Assembly: GCA_016708905.1 (NCBI GenBank)
Contig: JADJEV010000002.1
Coordinates: 398,166 to 462,165 of the forward strand
Source: Candidatus Methylophosphatis roskildensis
Lineage (GTDB): Bacteria > Pseudomonadota > Gammaproteobacteria > Burkholderiales > Rhodocyclaceae
Direction: 5' to 3'
Length of the DNA stretch: 64,000 nt
How positions within the stretch are numbered: position 1 is the stretch's first letter; each line of letters starts with the position of its first letter. The notes under the pieces are model-generated. The model was not told the origin of the DNA. It did no database searches and was given only the letters and a program-made list of their open reading frames with translations. This document shows positions 54,060 through 63,170 of the stretch, piece after piece. The position numbers and the translations under genes were made by a program.

Positions 54060-54542
54060 TTACCGCGCATCACGTTTTTTTTGAGATTGCACAGGCTGCG
54101 ATTCTTGACGCGAGCGAACTTGGTGTCTGTCCAACTTTGGGCTTAAGAGCTTGGTGCAACCAGCCTCCATTAGGCGAATAAACTCGCGAGCGTCGGAAAA
54201 GTAATTTCGGAAAGCGAGCCTCACTTCATCGCTCGTATCGGCTCGGACAAGAACGATGTCTCGATCGGGCATCTCGCGTTCGAGTTCGAATAGTGCGCGC
54301 AATGCATCTGGCGCGTCGCGGAACGCACGTACCCTCAAGCTCTCCAGTGGGAGAAAAGATCAAAATGGCATTCCCGCTTCGCAGAGACTTCCCTATTTGC
54401 GGCATTTAGACCACGAAGCGTTCTCAGTAAGCCGAGTTCCCTATCGAGCGCGAGAAAGGCCTCTGTTAGCTGGATGTCAGACTCGTCTGGGAAGGGTCCT
54501 TTGAGGCCTTCGTGAGCCCTCGCAAGAATTTCGCTGGCAAGA
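54060..54542 (-). pseudogene. RelA/SpoT-domain synthetase, C-terminal part
   Basis: After the inserted IS: SEILARAHEGLKGPFPDESD, FLALDRELGLLRTLRGLNAA, then a one-base shift near 54350 and LRVRAFRDAPDALRALFELE, VLVRADTSDEVRLAFRNYFS, DAREFIRLMEAG to the stop at 54060. Completes the gene that starts at 57342. Confidence 0.75.
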
Positions 54543-54650
54543 CTGAAGTTTAGACACTCGCGCCCCTGCGCAATGCCGTGGGCATTGCCGGAGCGCAGAA
54601 ATGTTTTCGAGAAAATGCCAAAAACGCTTGACATTACATTCGTTTTGCGA

Positions 54651-54703
54651 GGTCGCCGCGCTGCTCGCACGGGGTTGATTTTGGTGCGAGCAGCGCGGCG
54701 ACC
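54651..54703 (+). promoter_or_regulatory. Long leader hairpin of the insertion sequence
   Basis: GGTCGCCGCGCTGCTCGCAC pairs perfectly with its inverse at 54684-54703 around a 13-base loop, just before the transposase. It could sequester the transposase ribosome site in read-through transcripts. Confidence 0.65.
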
Positions 54704-54704
54704 A

Positions 54705-56056
54705 ATGAGGGATCGTTTCGGATCCTGGATGCTCCCTCGCGTCGCTGTCGGCCTCGGTTTGTCTGCTGCTCTCGAATTGGGTTTCCTTCCTCCTGGTGGC
54801 GGTTCCGCCACGTTCCCGCCGTACCTTCGTCGAACTTCTGATCGGCTGCATGCTCAACCCGGAAGGTTGGGTCACTCGCGCCATCGGCGCCATTTGCCGG
54901 AAGCGCACTGGACCACGTATTACAAGCTGATCGAGCGAGCGAACGTGTCGGTGGCCGACTTGGCCATCCGCCTGCTGCAACTGGTGCTGAGCGTGTTCCC
55001 GACCCCAGTGGCGAATCTGATCATCGACGATACGCTGGTGCCACGGTGCGCAAAGAGTGGGCCGGGTATCAGTGTCAAGCACGACCACAGCCGCAAAGCC
55101 AATCGCCCCACGTACCTGAACAGCCAGTGCTGGGTGACGCTGGCACTGGTCGTGAAAGTCTGGCTGGGTTCGGCGCTGACGATCCCCGTTCGCTCGTGGC
55201 TGGTCGAAGAATCCGGGCAACGCGGCAAGCTCTGGGTGGCGCGGCAATTGATCGATTCGGTCCGGGGGCATGTCAGGATGTGCGCTTGTTGATCGACGCC
55301 TGGTTCATGCGCAAGAGCCTGATCCTGCCCCTGCTCGATCAGCAGGTACGCATCATCGGCCAAGTCAGGCGGGATACGGCCTTGTTTCTCCGCCGGAGCC
55401 GGAGCCCAGACGCCGGGGCCGCAAACGCAAGTACGGCCTGCGGATCAATGCGGCGATGCTCGAGGTCTTGCCGGTGACGGAAATGGAACTGAGTTTGTAC
55501 GGCAAGGTGCAACCGGTTCGTGTGCAAACGGCCATTGCAGTGGCGCGATTTCTCAAGGGGGTGCCGGTGCGGGCCGTGTGGTGCCAGATGATCCAGCCCG
55601 ACGATACCTGGTCGCGCCCGCGACTGATCCTGGCGACGGAGACCGATCTGTCGGCGCGAGCGGTGGTCGAGATCTACGCCGAGCGCTGGGGCATCGAGCC
55701 CTTGTTCCACAACCTCAAGCGCTGGTGGGGCGTGACGAATCTGTGGCAGCAGTCGAAGGAAGCGCTGGAACTGTGGATGCAGATTCGCTCCACCGCCTAT
55801 GCCTTGACCCAATTGTCTCGCGCTGCGCTTGTGGAAGTCGTTTCCGCTGATCGAGATCGCACCCTGGCGCAAGGGCGCAACGATCACCGCCGGCCTCTTC
55901 GGTCAGTGGATGCGAATTCAATTTATCGGACTTCCCGTTCGCGACGCCTACGACCCGAAGTCCGGTCAATTCGTCATGCCTTTCCCCGGTCAGGATCAGC
56001 GTTTGCGGTGTTCAGTCACGTTGCATCGCGTCGCCCAGCATCGAATCGTCGAGTAG
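54705..56056 (+). pseudogene. DDE transposase, multiple frameshifts
   Basis: Pieces in different frames: RHWTTYYKLIERANVSVADL, VANLIIDDTLVPRCAKSGPG (first Asp), VRLLIDAWFMRKSLILPLLD (second Asp), AERWGIEPLFHNLKRWWGVT (Glu), IGLPVRDAYDPKSGQFVMPF to TAG 56056. At least three shifts. Resembles IS701/IS4-type transposases; the exact family is uncertain. Confidence 0.75.
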
Positions 56057-56125
56057 TTGCGTTTGTCATTCATCGCCACCGGCGAAAATCCGGTCGGTGG
56101 GCGCTGGCGTATGTCTAAACTTCAG

Positions 56126-56306
56126 CTGGCAAGAGCCATTGCATGTTCATAGCGCTTATCCCCTCTTTGAAATTTGGGCTGACTCTCGGTGATGAAACCA
56201 ATAACTTCAACGGCAGTGGACCATGCGTGCTGGACCAACGTGCGGTACTGAATTTCTACGTTTAGACCGGCGAGCCCCCGGCCAACCTCCGAGTTCACGT
56301 CGTATT
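56126..56306 (-). pseudogene. RelA/SpoT-domain synthetase, middle part
   Basis: Reads DVNSEVGRGLAGLNVEIQYR, TLVQHAWSTAVEVIGFITES, RYEHAMALAS; includes the EIQ.RT motif of the synthetase fold. Bounded on both sides by target duplications. Confidence 0.85.
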
Positions 56307-56891
56307 CCTCGACGCTCACGGAAACGGACCCATTTGTGCTCATCAGAACGGACCCAGGGAGTGCGCGCTGTTATGCCCGTGTCCAACGCGGCACTTACCC
56401 GCCACAAGCTATGACGAAACAATGTTGCAGCGTATGCGAACGGGGTACGCATGACCGGCGGGCGCGCGCTACAGAGGTACGCAAACCACAACCGCCGGTA
56501 TGTCGGCCATGACACGCAAGAATGCAAGGCGCCGTTGGCCACGACTGCGCACACTGCGAAAAGGCGTTGCGCTGCGCCGTGCGCACGGATCAGATCGATC
56601 AGACGTTGGCGCGCGCCAACACCCCCCACTTCCCCGCTTTTCGCACACGATCCGCGATCGACGCAGGATGGCGCTGCCTAGCCGAATGCAGCCCACGAAT
56701 TAGCGCCCTACGATCCAGCGCAGACACGACATCTTCGTGAATTTGAACTGATAGCGGCCGGAATGTCCAGCGAATCTTGCGAAAGAGCGTCGACTTTTTT
56801 CCACCAGTGCACCGGCACGGATGGGCAGCCACCTATCTGGGTGGGTCAGCTTTCGTGAGCACACGCGGGTCAATTCGCGTGAGCGTCAAGG
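56307..56891. mobile_element. Non-autonomous IS21-like element (internally deleted)
   Basis: 585 bp, ends CCTCGACGCTCACG and CCTTGACGCTCACG in inverse orientation, each with an inner related copy; 6-bp duplication CGTATT at 56301-56306 and 56892-56897. The left end is nearly identical to the inverse of 28684-28758. The interior has no transposase; a short Cys-containing reading (QCCSVCERG, RRYVGHDTQEC) may be a remnant of the zinc-finger gene. Confidence 0.82.
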
Positions 56892-57342
56892 CGTATTCGT
56901 AAACATCGTGTATGCCGCGGTAACCAGTGTCCTTCGGATGCTTGATGTAGTCGTATTTGTTGAGTTCATTTCGGCGCTTGTGATTGAAGCGAGCGCGATG
57001 AAAGTCTGCGCGAAACGAATTAAGCGCCTTTAGGTTCTTGAAAATCAATCGGCATCCTGCGACATCATCCATGCGCGAGAGTCGCATCCCTGGCAACCGG
57101 TGCAATTTGTCGAAGATCGTACGTTTTCGCTTGTGGCGCTGCGCAACTGTGATCCCAGTGTCACGCGTGCGGTTTCTCAGAATTGCCTGGAAGGTGTTCA
57201 GGACGCTGCGATGTGCCGCCCGCCATTCGTCTATCACCTGTAAATCTTCTGCTGACGCAATTTCCGTTCGGACATTGTCACCAGCTCGATTGACTCGGGA
57301 CTTCGAACCACCTGGAAATGTCGATGCCGTAATCTTAGTCAT
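56892..57342 (-). pseudogene. RelA/SpoT-domain (p)ppGpp synthetase-like protein, N-terminal part
   Basis: From ATG 57342: MTKITASTFPGGSKSRVNRA, IFDKLHRLPGMRLSRMDDVA, GCRLIFKNLKALNSF, YIKHPKDTGYRGIHDVYEY. This is the nucleotidyltransferase fold of RelA/SpoT synthetases without the hydrolase domain. Two transposons and one frameshift break the gene; its intact length would be about 370-380 residues. Small stand-alone synthetases can be housekeeping enzymes or toxins; which applies is not visible. Confidence 0.85.
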
Positions 57343-57426
57343 ATGAGCTAACTCGCGAGGCCGAACGTGGTGGTCACCAGCGAAGCGCCGCAGGCGCGGG
57401 GTCCGCGTCAACCGCAGGCGTGGGGA

Positions 57427-57666
57427 TTACTGGGAGTACCACCTTATGACTTCCAGCATTGCGACAATGATACTCAGCACGATTGCGCTGATAGAAATCC
57501 TTGTTGCCAACCGTGAGTTGTCCAAGGCTTTCTGAGAGATGGATAGGCTCTCTTCGGAGCGGGCCTCCTCACGTGCCTCAGCTTCAACGGATACCCCTTT
57601 TTTCTTCCCGCTCACGCCACTCTTCGGCGCATTCGTCTGCTGGCCATAGCCACTCACCACGTGCAA
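57427..57666 (-). CDS. Small protein with a C-terminal membrane helix
   Basis: 79 residues: polar, Glu-rich N-terminal part (EAEAREEARSEESLSIS) and one C-terminal hydrophobic helix (ISISAIVLSIIVAMLEVIRW). It lies 84 bp upstream of the RelA/SpoT gene on the same strand, so it may be its partner. No family recognised. Confidence 0.45.
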   Translation of the reverse strand: MHVVSGYGQQTNAPKSGVSGKKKGVSVEAEAREEARSEESLSISQKALDNSRLATRISISAIVLSIIVAMLEVIRWYSQ

Positions 57667-58302
57667 GCCTCTCCCCTGACGGAAGCAGCGCCCAAAGACT
57701 CAAGCTCGGTAGCGAAGGCACCTCGGTCAAAGGCGCTTGGCATCTTTAGCCCAACAAATAGGGTTTGTCCCTCGCGGCACGCATGCGAATTCGGACTCTG
57801 AGTGCATGTCGCGAAGGATAAGCCTGATTGAACTGAACCGCCGCCCGGGCGGTGACAGTGGGGATTCTACGCCCTGCGCATGCCCATTGATAGGGCGAGA
57901 CGGCCGAAAGAAGCTTGGCCGACCGGACGCTGCAAGATGGATCCCGATCAATCGTGTTTTGAAGGTGGCCGAAATCAGCGCGCGCCGGAGCCGAGGTCTG
58001 TCGGTGCGCTGCACGCCGCCGCATCGGCGGCGATCACGCGAGACGGCGCTGCGCCACCGGCCTGCGGGCCGCACCGGTTGGCGCTCTTGGGCATGGCACC
58101 GCGTGACCCGCATGGAATGGCGCTCCTGGCGGTTGTATCGCCTGAAAGTCCGCTGCATGCGGCTCTCAGGGCTGCGACGATATGCCGCACCGCCCGATCG
58201 GCGCCGCTTTGCGAAATATCAACTCTTCTGGTTCCGTTGCAGTGGATAAGCAGAAGGCGTGATTTGCGCATCCTCACTCATCGACTCGTTGCGGAGAAAA
58301 CC
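57667..58302. other. Intergenic stretch without a convincing gene
   Basis: All frames here are short or lack recognisable protein features. It contains GCATGGAATGGCG near 58112 and a partial inverse nearby, related to the palindrome at 45031. Confidence 0.5.
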
Positions 58303-58706
58303 ATGAAACTCGTGAAGACACTGATACTCGCCGGCGGGACTGGCGCTGGCTGGCACCTCCTGGGCGGCCGGCGAGCCGCTGTTCATCAACGTGACTTCGG
58401 CGCCCGATCTGCATCGCACGGAGATGGCGCTCACATTTGCCAGCAACGTGCTGAAGAAACAGCATCCGGTCACCGTCTTTCTCAACGACATGGCGGTCAA
58501 GACCGCGACCAAGGCTGCCGCCGGCTCCGCCACCGGCAAGCTGCTGGCCGATGCTGCAGGCGGGCGGAATGGTGATCGTCTGCCCGATGTGCATGAAGCA
58601 CTACGGCGTGGCCGAAGCAGACCTGATCGCTGGGGCGAAGCTCGGCAATCCGGATCTCACGCAGGCCGCGCTGTTCGCGCCGAACGGGCGCAGCCTGAGC
58701 TGGTAG
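58303..58706 (+). pseudogene. DsrE-family periplasmic protein, frameshifted
   Basis: ATG 58303, signal peptide, then in a second frame EPLFINVTSAPDLHRTEMAL, NVLKKQHPVTVFLNDMAVKT and in a third GGMVIVCPMCMKHYGVAEAD, LGNPDLTQAALFAPNGRSLS to TAG 58706. Shifts near 58340 and 58560. The conserved PMC motif is intact, so sequence errors are likelier than decay. Confidence 0.7.
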
Positions 58707-58749
58707 CCGGCGCCGGATCATCCGATGACAATGCGCGCCGGGGGCGCAT

Positions 58750-59252
58750 TGTGCTGGCCCCGGGCCAGCCAAATCAGTGGCTGTGCCCATCGCCGGCGCG
58801 GCGGCGTTGAGCGGGCGCACTCGGCCTTGACCTCCAGCGTGGTCACCGCCTTGTCCTTGCCTTCGAGCTTGAGGGTGATGGGCACCATCTCGCCGGTCTT
58901 GAGCGGCTGCTTGAGGTCCATCAGCATGACGTGGTAGCCGCCCGATCGAGCGCTACCGGCGTGCCGGCCGGCAGATCGAGCCGGGGATCGCGCGCATTTT
59001 CATCACGCCATCTTCCATCTTCATCGAGTGGATCTCGACCACGCCGGCCACCGGACTGGTGGCCGAAACCAGCGCCGCGGCTTCGCTGGCGGTGATCGTC
59101 ATGAACGCGCCGGTGGCCATCTGCCCCTTGACGGTGCCGCGGACCCACGGATCGCCGACCTTCACATCGGCCGCATGGAGCGGCTGGGCTAACAAGACGA
59201 ACGCCACGGGCAACAGCCGGCCGGCAGCACGAAGCAGCGATCTGTATGACAT
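58750..59252 (-). pseudogene. PCu(A)C-type periplasmic copper chaperone, frameshifted
   Basis: ATG 59252: signal peptide, VKVGDPWVRGTVKGQMATGA, GVVEIHSMKMEDGVMKMRAI; then shifts near 58990 and 58950, HVMLMDLKQPLKTGEMVPIT, and a C-terminal VRPLNAAAPAMG. The copper-binding His/Met set (H-x-M at EIHSMKM, M-x2-M near the end) is visible. Delivers copper to cytochrome oxidase in relatives. Confidence 0.75.
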
Positions 59253-59430
59253 GAGCTTCTCTTTCACGATTGTCGAAGCGGCAAGTATAAACAACGCACG
59301 ATGCAGCTACGCGGGTGCGACATTGGTCGCAGTGCGCGATCGCCCGGCCTGGCATGGCTCTGCCCGCAGGCATCCCGTGCGACGCCTTTGCGGCCGGCGG
59401 CAACCCCGACTGGAGCATAATCGCGCCTCG

Positions 59431-60625
59431 ATGAATACTGCCGCGCCGCCAATGATGTCGTCGCACCCGCGTTCGTCCGCCGCGCACTGCGAGTCGATCT
59501 GCCGCTCGCGCCGATCGCGCTGGCGATCGCCGGGCAGGCGGTGTTCAACGCCCTGTCCTACGCACGGCTGGCCAGGGCCGCGAACGTTTCGAACGCCGAG
59601 TTGCTGGCGCAATTGCTGGGCGACGTGGCGGCGCTGACGCTGATCGTCACTTCGCCGGCGGATCGAGCAACCTGATGGTGACGCTGTATCTGCCGCTGAT
59701 CGCGATCGCCGCGGCGATTCTCCCGCCCGGCTGGCGGCGATCGTGGCCGCAGCCTCGATCGGCGGCTATTCAATGCTGTTTGCCCTGAACAGCCACCCAT
59801 GTTCACGACACCGAACTGGCGATCCGCGTCCATCTGATCGGCATGTGGCTGACCTTCGTCTTCTCCGCCCTGATCATTTCCTGGTTCGTCGCCCGCATGA
59901 CGGCCGCCCTGCGCGGGCGCGACGCCGCGCCTCGCCGCGGCGCGGGAAGCCGCACTGCGCAACGAGCGCGTCGTGGCGCTCGGCAATCGCCGCCGGTGCC
60001 GCGCATGAACTGGGCACGCCGCTGGCCACCATGGCCGTGCTGGCGGTCGAATTCGCCCGCCACGACAGCCTGCCCGCCAATGCCCGCCAGGATGCCCTGC
60101 TGCCCGCCAGTCAGGTGCAGGAATGCAAGAGCATCAACACGCTGCTGGCCGCACGTGCCGGCAGCAGCCGCGCCGAGGCCGCCCAGGCAGTGACGCTCGA
60201 CGCCTGGCTCGAAGGGCTGACCGCGCGCTGGCAGGCGCAGCGTCCGCTGGCGAAACCGCGCGTCGATCTGCAGGGCGAACGCCTGGTCCGCGCATCGTGC
60301 CCGATGCGACCCTCGACCAGGCGCTGCTCAATCTGTTCAACAATGCCGCCGATGTCAGTCCGGCCGAGGTGGAGATCTCTGCGCGCTGGAGCCGCAATGT
60401 GCTCGAACGCGAGGTGCAGGACCGCGGCCCCGGCATTCCGACGACATCGCGCGCCGCCTCGGACACGAGACCGTGACCACCCGTGCCGACGGCCACGGCA
60501 TCGGCCTGGTGCTGGCGTTCGCCGCGATCGAGCGCAGCGGCGGCACGCTGGCGTACGCGGTGCGTGACGGCGGCGGCACCTGCGCCAGGGTCGGCCTGCC
60601 GCTCGATCCCTTGCTGGCATCGTGA
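59431..60625 (+). pseudogene. regB: RegB/PrrB-like redox sensor kinase, many frameshifts
   Basis: Pieces in alternating frames: APIALAIAGQAVFNALSYAR and LYLPLIAIAAAILPP (membrane part), FVFSALIISWFVARMTAALR, GAAHELGTPLATMAVLAVEF (H-box; RegB-type AHELGTPL), IVPDATLDQALLNLFNNAAD (N-box), GHGIGLVLAFAAIERSGGTL (G-box). At least five shifts in 1.2 kb. Followed directly by the regA-like gene. Confidence 0.75.
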
Positions 60626-61192
60626 GCGAGCATTCAGGAAGATCTCGGCCGCCTGCTGCTGGTCGATGACGACGCGGTGTTCAATCGCGTGCTCGCGCAG
60701 CGCGCCTTTCGCCGCGCGCGGGGCTTCGCCGTCGACTCCGCGATCTCGCTCTGACGAGGCGCTGGCCCCTGTCTCGGCCGCCCCGCCGAGGAATCGCCCG
60801 ACTATGCCGTGGTCGACCTCAACCTCGCCGGTTCCTCCGGCCTCAAACTGATCGGCGCCCTGCGGGCAGCGAATGACGCATGCCGGATATTGATGCTGAC
60901 CGGCTATGCCAGCATCAGCACGGCGAAGGACGCCATCAAGCTCGGCGCGTCGCAGTATCCGGGCTTGCTTGGCGGATACCGATACCATCGTCAAGGCGCT
61001 GCTCGACGAGAGCGGACCGATCGATGGGGCCAGCGCCGTGGATCAAACCCTGTCGGTGTCGCGACTCGAGTGGGAACACATCCAGCGCGTGCTGGCCGAG
61101 CACGCCGGCAATATCCGGCCACCTTCCGCGCGCTGAAGATGCACCGGCGCACCCTGCAGCGCAAGCTTTCGAAGCGCCTGTCCAAGGATTAG
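60622..61192 (+). pseudogene. regA: RegA/PrrA-like response regulator, frameshifted
   Basis: GRLLLVDDDAVFNRVLAQRA, YAVVDLNLAGSSGLKLIGAL (phospho-acceptor Asp), ILMLTGYASISTAKDAIKLG, and a Fis-type HTH (EWEHIQRVLAEHAGNI, then ALKMHRRTLQRKLSKR) to TAG 61192. Shifts near 60640, 60750, 60955 and 61120. Partner of the kinase upstream. Confidence 0.75.
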
Positions 61193-61216
61193 CCCGGATA
61201 CTTGGTGAGCCGCCCG

Positions 61217-61600
61217 ATGACTTCCGACCAACCCGAACGAACGCGTATCGACAAGTGGCTGTGGGCCGCACGCTTCTTCAAAACACGTTCGCTCGCCAGT
61301 GCAGCGGTCGACAGCGGCAGGGTGCAACCAACGAAGCGCGTGAAGCCGGCAAGCGAGATCCGGGCCGGCGACACGCTGGCCATTTCCGATCGGACCGATG
61401 AAATGGGTCGTCGTCGTGCGCAGACTGGCCGACAAGCGCGGGCCTGCCAGCGTGGCGCAGCAACTGTACCTGGAGACCGAAGCGAGCCGAACGGCGCGAG
61501 AGCTGCGCGACCAGACCCGGCTGCTCTCGGAACCGGGCGCCGCGATCCGCGGCCGACCGACCAAGCGCGATCGTCGTCGAATGGATCGCTTCGGCGGTGA
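61217..61600 (+). pseudogene. hslR: Hsp15 (S4-domain ribosome-associated heat-shock protein), frameshifted
   Basis: ATG 61217: RTRIDKWLWAARFFKTRSLA, SAAVDSGRVQPTKRVKPASE, GDTLAISDRTDE (S4 fold); a shift near 61397, then WVVVVRRLADKRGPASVAQQ, LYLETEASRTARE, RPTKRDRRRMDRF. Length and order are as in HslR. Confidence 0.8.
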
Positions 61601-61707
61601 TGCTGAATCGCTCTTCGTAAGGTGCGGCGACGCAATTGCAGAACCCGATCGCGACTCCAACCGCGCCCCCATGTCTTCACTGATTCCAAACGCCAAGGTG
61701 TCGGCAA

Positions 61708-62186
61708 ATGTCCGACAAAATCGTCATGCGTACCGGCGAAGCGACGGTGTTCGCCAGTGCCGGCTGTTCACCGACGCGCGATGCCCGAGATCGTGATCGG
61801 CCCGTGGACGGGCCCGGTCTGCGCGGCGTTCGCGAATCTGATGGGCCGACCGCCGGCCACACCCGCATGTGCTGCCGGTGCGCGACCGCAACCAGAGCCG
61901 GCCAGGCCGGCGACCGCCGATGCGGTCGTCCATCCTGCGTAGCCGACGGCATCATTCCGCGCGACCAAGTCAACGAGCTTTGCATCATCGATCCTGGTCT
62001 AGCTCGACTCGCAGGCGGTGACCGATCCCCGATCTCGACCAGAAGGATCTGTACCGCACCAACTACGAGGCCACCCGGCTGGCGATTTCCCCGCGATGAA
62101 TGAACGAGCCGTCGATCGACGAGCTGATCGCCAACCGACACAAGATCAGGCACTGCATGTACGACCCGACGCATGACGGCGGGTAG
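61708..62186 (+). pseudogene. Formaldehyde-activating-enzyme-like protein, frameshifted
   Basis: ATG 61708: MSDKIVMRTGEATVFASAG; then in other frames MPEIVIGP, AAFANLMG, TAGHTRM, VADGIIPRDQVNELCII, and DEPSIDELIANRHKIRHCMY to TAG 62186. The Fae fold is recognisable; the position of the catalytic His in AHIDLIIGP of true Fae reads MPEIVIGP here, so this may be a Fae paralogue. At least five shifts. Confidence 0.6.
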
Positions 62187-62256
62187 AGCGCTGCGCCCAC
62201 TGCAGTAGCGGCGTCCGTGCTAGAGTCGCCCGACCAGCGACAGAATTGAGGACGAC

Positions 62257-63170
62257 ATGCCAGTACCGAGGTTTTCCGCGGCAGAATGCGGGTGCCCGCG
62301 ATCGCCGCGCCGATGTTTCTCGTTTCGGGCCCGCAACTGGTCACATCGTGACCTGCAAGGCCGGCGTGGTTGCGGCTTTCCGACGCTGAACGCGCGCGAA
62401 GATCGAGTATCTCGGCAGCCTGGCTTTCGCCGAGATCAACGCTCACTGGCCGCAGGATTCGCTGCACGGCGAACCCATTTGCACCGTCGAATACCCGGCT
62501 GAAGGATGACTTCGCGCTGGTCGTCGAGCACCGGGTGCCGTTTCGTAAGTCACCAGCCTCGGCCACCCCGGCGATATCGCGCGGGCTCGCATGGCTACGG
62601 CGGCCTGGTGTTTCTCCGGATTATCCATGCGCATCATGAAGAAGGCGTGATCGAGGCCGGCGTGGACGGGTGATCGCGGTCGCACCGGGCGCCGGCGGTC
62701 ATGCCGGAACGCAGAGCGCCTTCTCGCTGATACGCGAGATCTGCGAGTTCGGGGACGGCGTCTTGATACTCGGCGGCGCGATTTCCGACGGCGCCTCGAT
62801 TCGTGCCGCGAAGTGCTCGGCGCCGAGCCTCGCCTACATGGGCAGCGCTTCGCTTCGGTGATCGAGGAATCGATGGCGCAGCCTCGAGTACAAGCAGATG
62901 TTGGCTCGACTGCGCGCCGCGATATCGTCTATACGACGCGGTCTCCGGCACCAACGCGAATTTCTCCTTCCAGCCTGGAACGCGCCGGTTATATGCGCGA
63001 TCAACTGGCGCAGGCGCCGGCAAAGGCAAGCTCAGGGATCTGTGCAGGACGAAGCTTTCCGTGCTTCATATGATATGTGGAGCGCCGGCTGGCGGCGTTG
63101 CCGGTATTCACTACCTGCCGACAGTGGAAAGAGCTGGTGGATCGATTGCAGTTGGAGTATCGGCGCGGCC
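62257..63170 (+). pseudogene. Nitronate monooxygenase-like FMN enzyme, frameshifted
   Basis: ATG 62257; pieces CKAGVVAAFPTLNARE, LAFAEINAHW, GVIAVAPGAGGHAGTQSAFS (FMN phosphate loop), ILGGAISDGASIRAA, APSLAYMGSA, DAVSGTNANF, SLERAGYMRDQLAQAPAK, and an end near GIHYLPTVER. Matches the NPD/nitronate monooxygenase family across its length with many shifts. Confidence 0.65.

Larger units (their letters stand above)
54543..56125 (+). mobile_element. DDE-type insertion sequence with 14-bp inverted repeats
   Basis: 1583 bp, ends CTGAAGTTTAGACA and its perfect inverse (56112-56125), 9-bp duplication CTGGCAAGA at 54534-54542 and 56126-56134. A 20-bp perfect hairpin lies in the leader (54651-54703). 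Confidence 0.9.

Noticed and set aside
54573..54660. TTGACA at 54628 as a promoter for the DDE transposase
   Set aside because: No acceptable -10 at 15-19 bp; the position is occupied by the hairpin stem.
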